Positions 17,667 to 27,193 are shown, counted from the first letter of the stretch. The stretch: DNA of 64,000 nucleotides from Microbacterium sp. SORGH_AS_0428 (GCF_031453615.1 NZ_JAVIZT010000001.1:3162001-3226000), one strand, 5' to 3'. Translations and numbers: made by a program. The notes: generated by a model from the letters alone, not told the origin.

Positions 17667-19289
17667 GTGAAGCGCAGCAAGATCGCTCTCGCGAGCGTGG
17701 CGCTGGCCGGTATCGGGGCTCTCGCCCTCGCCGGCTGCGCGAGTGGCGGCTCGGACGAGCCGACCCCTGCCGGTGGCGACGCCGGTGCCATCATCAAGGT
17801 CAACGGTTCGGAGCCGGAGAACCCGCTCTTCCCGGCCAACACGAACGAGACCGGCGGCGGCAAGATCGTCGACTCGATCTACGCGGGCCTGGCGTACTAC
17901 GACGGCGAAGGCAACATCGTCAACGATGCGGCCGACTCGATCACCGTCGACGACGCCAACACCATCACGGTGAAGCTCAAGGAGGGCCAGAAGTTCAGCA
18001 ACGACGAGGCCGTCACCGCCGACAGCTTCATCAAGGCCTGGAACTACGGCGCGCTGAAGTCGAACGCTCAGAAGAACGCTTCCTGGTTCTCCGACATCGA
18101 GGGCTACAGCGAGGAGACCGACTCCGAGCTCACCGGTCTGACGAAGGTCGACGACACGACCTTCACGATCAAGCTCTCCAACCCCGTCGCCGCCGACTTC
18201 GTGCAGCGTCTCGGTTACTCGGCCTACTACCCGCTTCCCGAGGTCGCCTTCGAGGACCCCGCCGCGTTCGGCGAGAACCCCATCGGCAACGGCCCCTACA
18301 AGCTGGCCGGCGAGGGCGCGTGGCAGCACGACGTCGAGATCAACCTCGTGAAGAACGACGCCTACACCGGTGGCCGCGAGGCCAAGAACGGTGGCCTGGA
18401 CATCGTCTTCTACGCCAACCTGGACGGCGCCTACGCCGACCTCCAGTCGGGCAACCTCGACGTCCTCGACGCGATCCCCACCAGCGCACAGGCGACCTTC
18501 GAGTCCGACCTGGGCGAGCGCGCGGTCAACCAGCCCGCCGCCATCTTCCAGTCGTTCACGATCCCGGAGAGCCTCGCGCACTTCTCGGGCGAAGAGGGTC
18601 AGCTGCGTCGCGAGGCGCTCTCGCTCGCGATCGACCGCGACGCGATCACGAAGACCATCTTCAACGGCACGCGTACGCCGGCCAGCGACTTCTCGTCGCC
18701 GGTCATCGGCGGATGGTCCGACTCGCTCGAGGGCGCTGATGTCCTGAAGTACAACCAGGACAAGGCGAAGGAGCTGTGGGCCGAGGCCGACAAGATCTCG
18801 CCGTGGAGCGGCACGTTCCAGATCGCGTACAACTCCGACGGCGGCCACCAGGCCTGGGTCGACGCGACCACGAACTCGATCAAGAACACGCTCGGCATCG
18901 ACGCGTCCGGCGCTCCGTTCGTCGACTTCGCTTCGCTGCGCACCGAGGTGACCAACCGCACGATCACCACGGCGTTCCGCACCGGTTGGCAGGCCGACTA
19001 CCCCGGTCTGTACAACTTCCTCGCCCCGCTCTACGGCACGGGCGCATCCTCGAACGACGGCGACTACTCGAACCCCGAGTTCGACAAGCTCCTCGCCTCG
19101 GGCGCGGCTGCTGACAGTGTCGACGCGGCCACGGCCGACTACGAGAAGGCTCAGGAGATCCTGCTGAAGGACCTCCCCGCCATCCCGCTGTGGTACTCGA
19201 ACGTCAACGGCGGGTACGCTGACACGGTTCAGAACGTCGTGTTCGGCTGGAACTCGGTTCCGCTGTACTACCAGATCACGAAGGGCTGA
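17667..19289 (+). CDS. Peptide ABC transporter substrate-binding lipoprotein (DppA/OppA type)
   Basis: 540 residues. The signal peptide ends in the lipobox LALAGC (Cys24) followed by an Asp/Gly-rich linker. Family 5 features include GSEPENPLFPANTNETGGGK, VKLKEGQKFSNDEAVTADSF and FFAIPLWYSNVNGG-like C-terminal residues (AIPLWYSNVNGGYADTVQN). GTG 17667 is the start: a strong AGGAGGA lies 3 bases upstream and the upstream frame is not signal-peptide-like. A strong hairpin follows the gene, so the binding protein is probably made in excess over the permeases downstream. Confidence 0.93.
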   Translation: MKRSKIALASVALAGIGALALAGCASGGSDEPTPAGGDAGAIIKVNGSEPENPLFPANTNETGGGKIVDSIYAGLAYYDGEGNIVNDAADSITVDDANTITVKLKEGQKFSNDEAVTADSFIKAWNYGALKSNAQKNASWFSDIEGYSEETDSELTGLTKVDDTTFTIKLSNPVAADFVQRLGYSAYYPLPEVAFEDPAAFGENPIGNGPYKLAGEGAWQHDVEINLVKNDAYTGGREAKNGGLDIVFYANLDGAYADLQSGNLDVLDAIPTSAQATFESDLGERAVNQPAAIFQSFTIPESLAHFSGEEGQLRREALSLAIDRDAITKTIFNGTRTPASDFSSPVIGGWSDSLEGADVLKYNQDKAKELWAEADKISPWSGTFQIAYNSDGGHQAWVDATTNSIKNTLGIDASGAPFVDFASLRTEVTNRTITTAFRTGWQADYPGLYNFLAPLYGTGASSNDGDYSNPEFDKLLASGAAADSVDAATADYEKAQEILLKDLPAIPLWYSNVNGGYADTVQNVVFGWNSVPLYYQITKG

Positions 19290-19307
19290 TAGCTCTTCTG
19301 ATCGCGA

Positions 19308-19343
19308 CCGCGAGGCGGTGACGATCCCGTCACCGCCTCGCGG
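19308..19343 (+). terminator. Hairpin after the peptide-binding protein gene
   Basis: A perfect 16-bp stem, CCGCGAGGCGGTGACG (19308-19323) with its complement (19328-19343), around a 4-base loop. There is no T-run. It lies between the binding protein and the permease genes, so it may act as a partial terminator or a 3' stabiliser of the binding-protein mRNA. Confidence 0.75.
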
Positions 19344-19460
19344 CCTGTCCAGAGACCTGCGTCCGCGTCACCCCGCGGGCGCCGGTCTCTCGTCGGGCGG
19401 GGGGTTCTTGCACCGATCGTGCGAGGATACTCCTCGGCCACTTTCTCGGAGGGAGAGAGG

Positions 19461-20390
19461 ATGCTCGCTTACATCCTCAGACGCATCCTGCAGGTGATCC
19501 CGGTCTTCCTGGGATCCACACTGCTCATCTATTTCCTCGTCTTCGCGATGCCGGGAAACCCGATCCTGGCTCTGTTCGGCGACAAGACGCCGAGCCAGTC
19601 GGTCATCGACGCACTCGAGGCGCAGTACCACCTGAACGAACCGTTCATCGTGCAGTACTTCTACTACATCACCGGCATCTTCCAGGGAGACCTGGGCAAC
19701 ACGTTCTCGGGCCAATCGGTCAATGACGTCCTCGCCCGAACGCTGCCGGTGACCGGTCGGCTCGCGGTGATGGCCATCGCCATCGAGTTCTCGCTCGCCA
19801 TCATCATCGGCACCATCTCGGCCCTGCGTAAGGGCAAGATCTTCGACAACGTCGCGCTTGTCATCTCGCTGCTGTTCGTCGCGATGCCGATCTTCGTCCT
19901 GGCCTTCCTCGCGCAGTACTTCCTCGCTCTTCAGTTCGGCTGGTTCAAGCCGACCGTCGGCGGGAACAACAACTGGGGCGACCTGTGGCTGCCGGCATTG
20001 GTGCTGGGATTCAGCCTCTACGCCACGAGCATGCGACTGATGCGCGGCTCGGTCATCGACACCCTCAACCAGGACTGGGTGCGCACCGCGTACAGCAAGG
20101 GCCTGCCGCGCCGACGCGTCATCCCCGTGCACGTGCTGCGCAACTCGCTCATCCCGGTCATCACCAACTCGGCCACCAACTTCGGTGTCCTGCTGGTGGG
20201 CGCCACCGTCACCGAGGCGATCTTCAACGTCCCCGGCGTCGGCAACACCCTCTTCCAGGCGACGCTGCGTCACGAGGGTCCGACGATCGTGTCGTTCGTC
20301 ACCGTCTTCGTGATCATCTACGTTCTCGTCAACCTGGTGATCGACCTGCTCTACGGTCTGCTCGACCCGAGGATCCGCTATGTCAAGTAA
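19461..20390 (+). CDS. Peptide ABC transporter permease (DppB/OppB type)
   Basis: 309 residues with about six membrane segments; the first starts at residue 9 (LQVIPVFLGSTLLIYFLVFA). The BPD-transp-1 coupling motif is visible as RTAYSKGLPRRRVIPVHVLR, the EAA-like loop that contacts the ATPase. N-terminal GNPILALFGDKTPSQSVIDAL and GDLGNTFSGQSV are typical of the DppB family. ATG 19461 has GGAGGGAGAGAGG upstream. Its stop lies inside the next gene (11-base overlap). Confidence 0.95.
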   Translation: MLAYILRRILQVIPVFLGSTLLIYFLVFAMPGNPILALFGDKTPSQSVIDALEAQYHLNEPFIVQYFYYITGIFQGDLGNTFSGQSVNDVLARTLPVTGRLAVMAIAIEFSLAIIIGTISALRKGKIFDNVALVISLLFVAMPIFVLAFLAQYFLALQFGWFKPTVGGNNNWGDLWLPALVLGFSLYATSMRLMRGSVIDTLNQDWVRTAYSKGLPRRRVIPVHVLRNSLIPVITNSATNFGVLLVGATVTEAIFNVPGVGNTLFQATLRHEGPTIVSFVTVFVIIYVLVNLVIDLLYGLLDPRIRYVK

Positions 20391-21330
20391 CTCCGAACTG
20401 CCGACGCATTACGTCGCCGAGGTCAAGGACGCGTCGCTGACGGTCGATGCCGTCCGTATTGCCGACGAGAAGCCCTCCAGCCTCTGGCGGGATGCGTGGC
20501 GCGACCTGCGCAAGCGCCCCACCTTCTGGATCTCGCTCGCCGTCGTCGCCTTCATCCTGTTGATGGCCGTGTGGCCGACGCTGTTCACCCAGACGCCGCC
20601 CAACGACAACTGCCAGCTGTCCAACAGCAACGGCGGCCCGGCCGCCGGCCACCCGCTGGGATTCACGTTCCAGGGGTGCGACATCTACGCGCGCATCGTG
20701 TGGGGATCCCGCACGTCGCTCTCGGTCGGTCTGCTCTCGACCCTCATCGGCTCCTCGATCGGTCTGATCATGGGCGCGCTGGCCGGCTTCTACGGCGGAT
20801 GGCTCGACTCGCTGCTCTCGCGCATCGGTGACATCTTCTTCTCGATCCCCTACATCCTGGCCGCGGTCGTCGTGATGAGCGTTTTCGCGGACTTCCGCAA
20901 CGTCTTCACCCTCGCGTTCGCGATCGGCGGGTTCGCGTGGGCCTCGACCGCCCGCGTCGTGCGCGCTGAGGTGCTGCGGGTGCGGCAGGCGGACTTCGTG
21001 ACCGCATCCCGGGCACTCGGGCAGTCGCGTTTCCGCACGATGGTCTCGCACGTCGTGCCCAACGCGATCGCGCCGCTGCTGGTCATCTCGACCCTGAGCC
21101 TGGCGGCGGCGATCGTCGCAGAGGCGACGCTGGCGTTCCTGGGTGTCGGCCTCGGCCCCGACGTCATGTCGTGGGGTCGTGATATCTCCGAGGCGCAGCA
21201 GTCGTTGCGCATCGCTCCCATGGCGCTCATCTACCCGTCGATCGCGCTGACGCTCACCGTCCTCGCGTTCATCCTCCTGGGCGAGCTGATCCGCGACGCC
21301 CTCGACCCGAGAGCGAGGGCCCGCCGATGA
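20380..21330 (+). CDS. Peptide ABC transporter permease (DppC/OppC type)
   Basis: 316 residues. An N-terminal cytoplasmic stretch of about 60 residues precedes about six membrane helices. DppC landmarks are HPLGFTFQGCDIYARIVWGS, TSLSVGLLSTLIGSSIGLIM and the coupling loop TASRALGQSRFRTMVSHVVP. It forms the membrane channel with the preceding permease. The start overlaps the upstream gene by 11 bases and the stop overlaps the ATPase gene in ATGA. Confidence 0.95.
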   Translation: MSSNSELPTHYVAEVKDASLTVDAVRIADEKPSSLWRDAWRDLRKRPTFWISLAVVAFILLMAVWPTLFTQTPPNDNCQLSNSNGGPAAGHPLGFTFQGCDIYARIVWGSRTSLSVGLLSTLIGSSIGLIMGALAGFYGGWLDSLLSRIGDIFFSIPYILAAVVVMSVFADFRNVFTLAFAIGGFAWASTARVVRAEVLRVRQADFVTASRALGQSRFRTMVSHVVPNAIAPLLVISTLSLAAAIVAEATLAFLGVGLGPDVMSWGRDISEAQQSLRIAPMALIYPSIALTLTVLAFILLGELIRDALDPRARARR

Positions 21331-22997
21331 GCGAGAGCGCCGCAACCCCGTTGCTCAGCATCCGCAACCTCCGCGTCGCCTTCGACACCCAGTCGGGCAG
21401 CCGAGAGGTGCTCCACGGTGTGAACCTCGACGTGTTCCCCGGTGAGACGGTCGCGATCGTGGGCGAGTCCGGCTCGGGCAAGTCCACCACCGCCTCGGCG
21501 GTCGTGAACCTGCTGCCGGGCACCGGCCACGTCACGCAGGGAAGCATCACGCTCGACGGACGCGAGCTGACCGGCCTCAGCCGCACGCAGATGGAACGCC
21601 TGCGCGGCCGGGAGATCGGCTACGTACCGCAGGACCCGATGTCGAACCTCAACCCGGTGTGGTCGATCGGCTTCCAGGTGAAGGAGGCGATCCGTGCGAA
21701 CGGCATCGCCACCGGTCGCAAAGAGGTCACCCAGCGGGCGATCGAGGTGCTGCAGCAAGCCGGACTCGCGGATGCGGCCAAGCGACTGCACCAGTACCCG
21801 CACCAGTTCTCGGGCGGCATGCGTCAGCGTGCGCTGATCGGCATCGGCCTCGCTGCCGACCCGAAGCTGCTGATCGCGGACGAGCCGACCTCGGCGCTGG
21901 ACGTCACGGTGCAGCGCGTCATCCTCGACCACATGGCCAAGCTCACGCGGGAGAAGGGCACCTCGGTGCTCCTGATCACGCACGACCTGGGACTCGCGGC
22001 CGAACGCGCCGAGAAGATCATCGTCATGCAGAACGGCGAGATCGTCGAGTCCGGCCCGAGCCGCGAGATCCTCCAGAACCCGCTGCACCCCTACACGCAG
22101 CGCCTCGTGGCGGCGGCTCCGTCGCTCGCGTCGCAGCGCATCCAGGCGCGCGCGGAGAGCCGGGGTATCGAGACGACCGACGACATCGAGGGTCTCGCTC
22201 CTGCGATCCGTGTGACGGATCTGACCAAGGAGTACAAGATCCGCCAGGGCGGCTTCCGCAGCGAAGCCTTCCGTGCCGTCGACGGGGTCTCGTTCGAGAT
22301 TCCGCGCGGCAAGACGCTCGCCCTCGTGGGTGAGTCCGGATCGGGCAAGTCCACCGTCGCGAAGATGGTGCTGAAGCTCGAGGACCCGACGGCGGGATCC
22401 ATCGAGATCGACGGCACCAACATCGCGAGCCTCTCCAACCGGCAGGCCTTCGCGCTGCGTCGTCGGATGCAGCCGGTGTTCCAGGATCCGTACGGCTCCC
22501 TCGACCCGCTGCGCAACATCGGTAACACGATCTCCGAGCCGATGGAGATCCACAAGGTCGGCGACGGCGCCTCGCGTCGCGAGCGCGTGCGTGAGCTGCT
22601 CGACCAGGTCTCGCTCCCGCAGGAGCTGGCGACGCGCTACCCGAACGAGCTCTCCGGCGGTCAGCGCCAGCGCGTGGCGATCGCCCGCGCGCTCGCGCTC
22701 AAGCCCGACATCGTCGTGCTCGATGAGGCGGTCTCCGCCCTCGACGTGCTGGTGCAGGACCAGATCCTGCAGCTGCTCGCCGAGCTGCAGTCCGAGCTCG
22801 AGCTGACCTACCTCTTCATCACCCACGACCTCGCCGTCGTGCGTGTGGCCGCTGACATGGTCGCGGTGATGGAGAAGGGGCGCATCGTGGAGCAGGGCAC
22901 GGTCGACGAGATCTTCGCCAACCCGGCCGAGGAGTACACCCGCCGCCTGCTGGATGCCATCCCCGGCGCGACCATTCCCCTCGGAGGCGGCAACTGA
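21327..22997 (+). CDS. Fused dipeptide ABC transporter ATP-binding protein (DppD-DppF fusion)
   Basis: 556 residues holding two complete ABC ATPase domains. The first has GESGSGKSTTA and FSGGMRQRALIG, the second GESGSGKSTVA and LSGGQRQRVAIA; both have Walker B and H-loops. The short tail HPYTQRLVAAAPSL, which normally ends a DppD protein, lies in the middle as the linker. It powers the permease pair upstream. A fusion of the two ATPases is fairly common in actinobacteria. Confidence 0.95.
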   Translation: MSESAATPLLSIRNLRVAFDTQSGSREVLHGVNLDVFPGETVAIVGESGSGKSTTASAVVNLLPGTGHVTQGSITLDGRELTGLSRTQMERLRGREIGYVPQDPMSNLNPVWSIGFQVKEAIRANGIATGRKEVTQRAIEVLQQAGLADAAKRLHQYPHQFSGGMRQRALIGIGLAADPKLLIADEPTSALDVTVQRVILDHMAKLTREKGTSVLLITHDLGLAAERAEKIIVMQNGEIVESGPSREILQNPLHPYTQRLVAAAPSLASQRIQARAESRGIETTDDIEGLAPAIRVTDLTKEYKIRQGGFRSEAFRAVDGVSFEIPRGKTLALVGESGSGKSTVAKMVLKLEDPTAGSIEIDGTNIASLSNRQAFALRRRMQPVFQDPYGSLDPLRNIGNTISEPMEIHKVGDGASRRERVRELLDQVSLPQELATRYPNELSGGQRQRVAIARALALKPDIVVLDEAVSALDVLVQDQILQLLAELQSELELTYLFITHDLAVVRVAADMVAVMEKGRIVEQGTVDEIFANPAEEYTRRLLDAIPGATIPLGGGN

Positions 22998-23539
22998 ACC
23001 GCACCGTCTACCGGTCGACGTCGGCGACCGTCGGGATCATCATCTCGGCGGTCGCCGCCGCCTTCCTGCTCGGCGACGCACTGATCCGCGCCGGAATCGT
23101 GAGCGCGCTCCTGCTCGCTCCGTGGATCCTGCTCGCGCTGTGGGGGATCTACGTCGGCGTCTTCGCGTCCAGCGTCACCAGCTCCGCCGACGGTCTGCGC
23201 GTGCAGAACTTCCTGCGCATCACCCGCATCCCCTTCTCCGCGATCGCCGACATCCGCATGCGCTACCAGCTCGTGATCGAGACGACCGAGGGACGCACGC
23301 TCACCTGCTACGGGGGACCGGTCTCGGCCCGCAGCGGCGCGCGCCGTTCTCCGAGCAGCGACCGCCCCGCGGCCGGCTCGCAAGATGCCGAGCGCATCAT
23401 CGACGACTGGCAGTCGGCCCTCGAACCCACCGCAGTTCCCGCCCCCGTCCGGCGGATGTGGGATGTTCCGGCGCTCGGCGCGCTCATCGCCCTGGTCGTC
23501 TGGGCGGGGATCGCCGTGGCGGTCGTCGGGGTAGGCTGA
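22994..23539 (+). CDS. PH domain-containing membrane protein, probable CTG start
   Basis: 181 residues if translation begins at CTG 22994. Two N-terminal membrane segments (TVGIIISAVAAAFLLGDALI and VSALLLAPWILLALWGIYVG) are followed by a bacterial PH-like domain (SVTSSADGLRVQNFLRITRI, then ITRIPFSAIADIRM), a disordered Ser-rich stretch and a last membrane helix. No ATG, GTG or TTG occurs in frame until GTG 23099, which would delete the first membrane segment. GGAGG at 22983-22987 lies 6 bases before the CTG, and the CTG overlaps the ATPase stop (CTGA). Function unknown. Confidence 0.75.
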   Translation: MNRTVYRSTSATVGIIISAVAAAFLLGDALIRAGIVSALLLAPWILLALWGIYVGVFASSVTSSADGLRVQNFLRITRIPFSAIADIRMRYQLVIETTEGRTLTCYGGPVSARSGARRSPSSDRPAAGSQDAERIIDDWQSALEPTAVPAPVRRMWDVPALGALIALVVWAGIAVAVVGVG

Positions 23540-23560
23540 CCGGCTCACAGCCGCCTGCGG

Positions 23561-23566
23561 TAGACT
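23561..23566 (+). promoter_or_regulatory. -10 box of typA
   Basis: TAGACT about 50 bases before ATG 23616. CTGACC (23536-23541) is a possible -35 with a long 19-base spacer. The resulting leader carries AAGGA before the start. Confidence 0.5.
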
Positions 23567-23615
23567 GAGGCGCCCGGAGTCCCGGGTCACCCTCCCTCAC
23601 TGCAAGGAAACCTGT

Positions 23616-25529
23616 ATGGCGCGCGCCCTCCGCTCCGATCTGCGTAACGTCGCGATCGTCGCCCACGTCGACCACGGCAAGACGACTCTCGTCGATGCCA
23701 TGCTCCGTCAGACGGGCTCGTTCGGTGAACACGCGCACGTCGAAGAGCGCGCGATGGACTCCAACGACCTGGAGCGTGAGAAGGGGATCACGATCCTCGC
23801 CAAGAACACGGCGATCACGTACAACGGCATCCACACCGACACCCCCATCACGATCAACGTGATCGACACCCCGGGTCACGCCGACTTCGGCGGCGAGGTC
23901 GAGCGTGGTCTGTCGATGGTCGACGGCGTCGTGCTGCTCGTCGACGCCTCCGAGGGGCCGCTTCCGCAGACCCGCTTCGTGCTGCGCAAGGCGCTCGAGG
24001 CGAAGCTGCCGGTCATCCTGCTCGTGAACAAGACCGACCGCCCCGACGCGCGCATCGCCGAGGTCGAGGAGGAGGCTCACGACCTCCTGCTGGGTCTGGC
24101 ATCCGACCTGCAGGACGACGTGCCCGACCTCGACGTCGACGCGCTGCTGGACGTCCCCGTGGTCTACGCATCCGGCCGCGCCGGTGCCGCGTCGCGCACG
24201 CGCCCCGAGAACGGGTCGCTGCCCGACAACGAAGACCTCGAGCCGCTGTTCGAGGCGATCCTCGAGCACGTGCCGGCGCCGTCCTATGACGACGAGGCAC
24301 CGCTGCAGGCATGGGTGACCAACCTCGACTCCAGCCCGTTCCTCGGTCGCCTGGCACTCCTGCGCGTCTTCAACGGCACCCTCAAGAAGGGCCAGACCGT
24401 CGCGTGGGTCCGCCACGACGGCTCGCACTCCAACGCGCGCGTGACGGAGCTGCTCAAGACGAAGGCGCTCGAGCGCTTCCCGGCCGAGTCCGCCGGCCCC
24501 GGTGACATCGTCGCCATCGCCGGATTCGAGGACATCACGATCGGTGAGACGATCGCCGACCCCGAGGATGTCCGCCCGCTGCCCGCCATCACCGTCGACG
24601 ACCCGGCGATCTCCATGACGATCGGCACGAACACCTCGCCGCTCATGGGCAAGGTCAAGGGGCACAAGCTCACGGCGCGCATGGTCAAGGACCGCCTCGA
24701 CCGCGAGCTCATCGGAAACGTCTCGCTCAAGGTCGTCGACATCGGCCGCCCCGACGCCTGGGAGGTCCAGGGCCGCGGTGAGCTGGCGCTGGCGATCCTC
24801 GTCGAGAACATGCGCCGCGAGGGCTTCGAGCTCACCGTCGGCAAGCCGCAGGTCGTCACCAAGCGCGGCGAGGACGGCAAGCTCAAGGAGCCGTTCGAGC
24901 ACCTGACGATCGACGCCCCCGAGGAGCACCTCGGAGCGATCACGCAGCTCATGGCCGCGCGCAAGGGCCGCATGGACAACATGACGAACCACGGCACGGG
25001 CTGGGTGCGCATGGAGTTCGTCGTCCCCTCTCGCGGTCTCATCGGTTTCCGCAGCGAGTTCCTCACCATCACGCGGGGCACGGGTATCGCGAACGCGATC
25101 TCCCATGGCTACGACGACTGGGCCGGCTCCATCACGACGCGTCAGAACGGCTCGATCGTCGCCGACCGTCAGGGTGTCGTCACCCCCTTCGCCATGATCG
25201 CGCTGCAGGAGCGGATGAGCTTCTTCGTGCAGCCGACCGAGGAGGTCTACGAGGGCATGGTCATCGGCGAGAACTCGCGCGCCGACGACATGGACGTCAA
25301 CATCACCAAGGAGAAGAAGCTGACGAACATGCGTTCGTCGACCTCCGACTCCTTCGAGTCGATGACGCCGCCGCGTGTGCTGACGCTCGAGGAGTCCCTC
25401 GAGTTCGCCCGCGACGACGAATGCGTCGAGGTCACCCCCGAGAAGGTGCGCATCCGCAAGGTCGTGCTCGACGCGACCGAGCGCGGCCGCGCCGCATCCC
25501 GTCTGAAGCGCCAGGACGCCAACGCCTGA
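23616..25529 (+). CDS. typA: Ribosome-associated translational GTPase TypA/BipA
   Basis: 637 residues. The GTPase domain shows [15 protein letters not shown] (G1), EREKGITI (switch I), [14 protein letters not shown] (G3) and [12 protein letters not shown] (G4). It is followed by EF-G-like domains II, III and V and the BipA-specific C-terminal domain ([36 protein letters not shown]). It binds 70S ribosomes and helps 50S assembly and stress or cold adaptation in other bacteria. Length and order are normal. Confidence 0.97.
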   Translation: MARALRSDLRNVAIVAHVDHGKTTLVDAMLRQTGSFGEHAHVEERAMDSNDLEREKGITILAKNTAITYNGIHTDTPITINVIDTPGHADFGGEVERGLSMVDGVVLLVDASEGPLPQTRFVLRKALEAKLPVILLVNKTDRPDARIAEVEEEAHDLLLGLASDLQDDVPDLDVDALLDVPVVYASGRAGAASRTRPENGSLPDNEDLEPLFEAILEHVPAPSYDDEAPLQAWVTNLDSSPFLGRLALLRVFNGTLKKGQTVAWVRHDGSHSNARVTELLKTKALERFPAESAGPGDIVAIAGFEDITIGETIADPEDVRPLPAITVDDPAISMTIGTNTSPLMGKVKGHKLTARMVKDRLDRELIGNVSLKVVDIGRPDAWEVQGRGELALAILVENMRREGFELTVGKPQVVTKRGEDGKLKEPFEHLTIDAPEEHLGAITQLMAARKGRMDNMTNHGTGWVRMEFVVPSRGLIGFRSEFLTITRGTGIANAISHGYDDWAGSITTRQNGSIVADRQGVVTPFAMIALQERMSFFVQPTEEVYEGMVIGENSRADDMDVNITKEKKLTNMRSSTSDSFESMTPPRVLTLEESLEFARDDECVEVTPEKVRIRKVVLDATERGRAASRLKRQDANA

Positions 25530-25536
25530 GTCGAAC

Positions 25537-26085
25537 TCAGCGGACCTCGGAGACGAGGACCGCGCTGGTATCGCGGGTGAGCGCCTCGAAGAGGTGAGGC
25601 GCGTCCCCGCGATACCGGAGGTAGTCGCCCGCAGCGAGCTCGACGGGGGAGTCCGCCGGTCCCACGGCGGCGCGTCCCGTGATCAGCACGACGTGCTCGA
25701 CGGTTCCGGAGGTATGCGGCAGCGAGCGTCGGGGCTCGCCCGGCTCCGCCCGCAGCAGGTAGAGATCGCTGCGAGAGTGCGGCGAGCCCGCCGCGAGCAG
25801 CAGGGCGCTGTAGGGGGAGTCGGCCGCGCGGACGCCCTCGTCCGAGCCCGCGCGGATGAGGCGCATCCCGTCGTCGGGCTCTTCGACGAACACGGCGAAC
25901 GGCACGCCCAGAGCGGTCGCGATCGCCCAGAGCGTCTCCACGCTGGGGTTGCCGGTACCCGACTCGAGTTGTGAGATCGTCGCCTTCCCCACACCGGCCC
26001 GGCGCGCCAGCTCGGAGATGCTCACTCCCGCGCGTTCCCGCTCGCGGCGCAGCGACCGGGCGATGCGTGGGCCTATGGTCTCCAT
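25537..26085 (-). CDS. XRE-family transcriptional regulator with cupin domain
   Basis: 182 residues. An N-terminal helix-turn-helix (residues about 8-65, ISELARRAGVGKATISQLES) is joined to a small cupin domain (about 100-180, GTVEHVVLITGRAAVG and GDYLRYRGDAPHLFEA), the usual ligand-sensing layout of this family. ATG 26085 is preferred; GTG 26103 is possible but would run into the operator region. It is divergent from azlCD with about 65 bases between starts and a palindrome in the gap, so it most likely controls that exporter. Its 3' end is 7 bases from the typA stop. Confidence 0.9.
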   Translation of the reverse strand: METIGPRIARSLRRERERAGVSISELARRAGVGKATISQLESGTGNPSVETLWAIATALGVPFAVFVEEPDDGMRLIRAGSDEGVRAADSPYSALLLAAGSPHSRSDLYLLRAEPGEPRRSLPHTSGTVEHVVLITGRAAVGPADSPVELAAGDYLRYRGDAPHLFEALTRDTSAVLVSEVR

Positions 26086-26106
26086 TCGTTCAGTATGGCG
26101 CACGAG

Positions 26107-26124
26107 CGTTCGGTTTGACGAACG
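26107..26124. promoter_or_regulatory. Candidate operator between regulator and azlCD
   Basis: CGTTCG-N6-CGAACG, a perfect 6-bp inverted repeat, lies in the divergent gap. A related half-site, CGTTCAGT, occurs 20 bases away beside the regulator start (26087-26094). The location suits control of both genes by the XRE-cupin protein. Confidence 0.5.
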
Positions 26125-26149
26125 TCCGACCGGAAGACATCATGTGGTG

Positions 26150-26848
26150 ATGGATGCGGACAGTCTGCCCGACCCCGGCCGCCGCGCGGTGCGGCAGGGC
26201 CTCGCGGTCGCTCTGGCGACGAGCGCGTACGGCATCTCCTTCGGCGCCCTCTCGGTCGCTGCGGGCCTCGATGTCTGGCAGACCTGCGTGCTGAGCCTGC
26301 TCATGTTCACCGGCGGGTCGCAGTTCGCCTTCGTCGGCGTCATCGCCGCCGGCGGGATCGCCGCCGCGCCCGCAGCGATCGCGTCCGCGGCGCTTCTCGG
26401 GGTGCGCAACGTCGCGTACGGCATGCGGCTTTCGCCGCAGTTCGACGGGATGTGGCGCAAGATGGCCGCCGCCGGATTCACGATCGACGAGTCGACCGCC
26501 GTCTCGCTCGCGCAGACGGACACGCGTGCGCGAGCTCTCGGGTTCTGGGTCACCGGCGTCGGCATCTACGTCGGCTGGAACATCTCCACGCTGGCGGGTG
26601 CGTTGCTGGGCGACGTCCTGGGCGACCCGCGTGCGTACGGACTGGATGCGGCCGCCGCAGCCGCTTTCCTCGCGCTGCTGTGGCCGCGGCTGGCGGGCAG
26701 GCAGGCGATCGCCGTCGGCATCGCTGCAGCCGTGGTCGCGACCGTGCTCACGCCCGCGCTCATGCCGGGCGTTCCCGTCCTGATCGCCGCGCTCGTGGCG
26801 GTCGTCGTCGGGTGGGCCGATCGCCCAGGCACGAAGGCGGCATCGTGA
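26150..26848 (+). CDS. azlC: AzlC family branched-chain amino acid exporter subunit
   Basis: 232 residues with about five to six hydrophobic segments. AzlC/YgaZ features are AYGISFGALSVAAGLDVWQT, LLMFTGGSQFAFVGV, GVRNVAYGMRLSP and FTIDESTAVSLAQ. With AzlD it exports branched-chain or related amino acids. ATG 26150 is used; GTG 26144 is two codons upstream and better spaced from GGAAG (26132-26136). The stop overlaps azlD in GTGA. Confidence 0.93.
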   Translation: MDADSLPDPGRRAVRQGLAVALATSAYGISFGALSVAAGLDVWQTCVLSLLMFTGGSQFAFVGVIAAGGIAAAPAAIASAALLGVRNVAYGMRLSPQFDGMWRKMAAAGFTIDESTAVSLAQTDTRARALGFWVTGVGIYVGWNISTLAGALLGDVLGDPRAYGLDAAAAAAFLALLWPRLAGRQAIAVGIAAAVVATVLTPALMPGVPVLIAALVAVVVGWADRPGTKAAS

Positions 26849-27159
26849 CCCTGTGGAACGCGGTCCTTCTCGCCGCGGTGATCTGCCTCGCTCTCAAAGC
26901 CGTGGGATACGCCATCCCGACGCGCTTCGTCGAGGCGCCGCGGCCGGCGCGCATCGCCGATCTGCTGACCGTGGCGCTGCTGGGTGCGCTGGTGGCCGTG
27001 CAGGCGCTGGGAGCGGGGCAGGCGATCGTGGTCGACGCGCGCCTGCCTGCTCTCCTGGTCGCTGCGGGGCTCCTTGCCCTGCGCGCCCCCTTTCTCGTCG
27101 TGGTCGTCGCGGCGGCCGCGGTCGCGGCACTGCTGCGTCTGGCGGGCTGGGCGGCCTGA
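26845..27159 (+). CDS. azlD: AzlD domain protein, small subunit of amino acid exporter
   Basis: 104 residues, almost entirely hydrophobic, with about four membrane helices; LWNAVLLAAVICLALKAVGY and RLPALLVAAGLLALRAPFLV are typical of AzlD/YgaH proteins. GTG 26845 overlaps the azlC stop by 4 bases. The pair is expected to work as a two-subunit exporter in the membrane. Confidence 0.92.
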   Translation: MTLWNAVLLAAVICLALKAVGYAIPTRFVEAPRPARIADLLTVALLGALVAVQALGAGQAIVVDARLPALLVAAGLLALRAPFLVVVVAAAAVAALLRLAGWAA

Positions 27160-27181
27160 GCCGACTCCCACCCGTGGCGAC

Positions 27182-27187
27182 TAGGAT
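27182..27187 (+). promoter_or_regulatory. -10 box, leaderless start of DUF6113 gene
   Basis: TAGGAT ends six bases before GTG 27194; no Shine-Dalgarno sequence is present. Confidence 0.5.
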
Positions 27188-27193
27188 CCCGGG

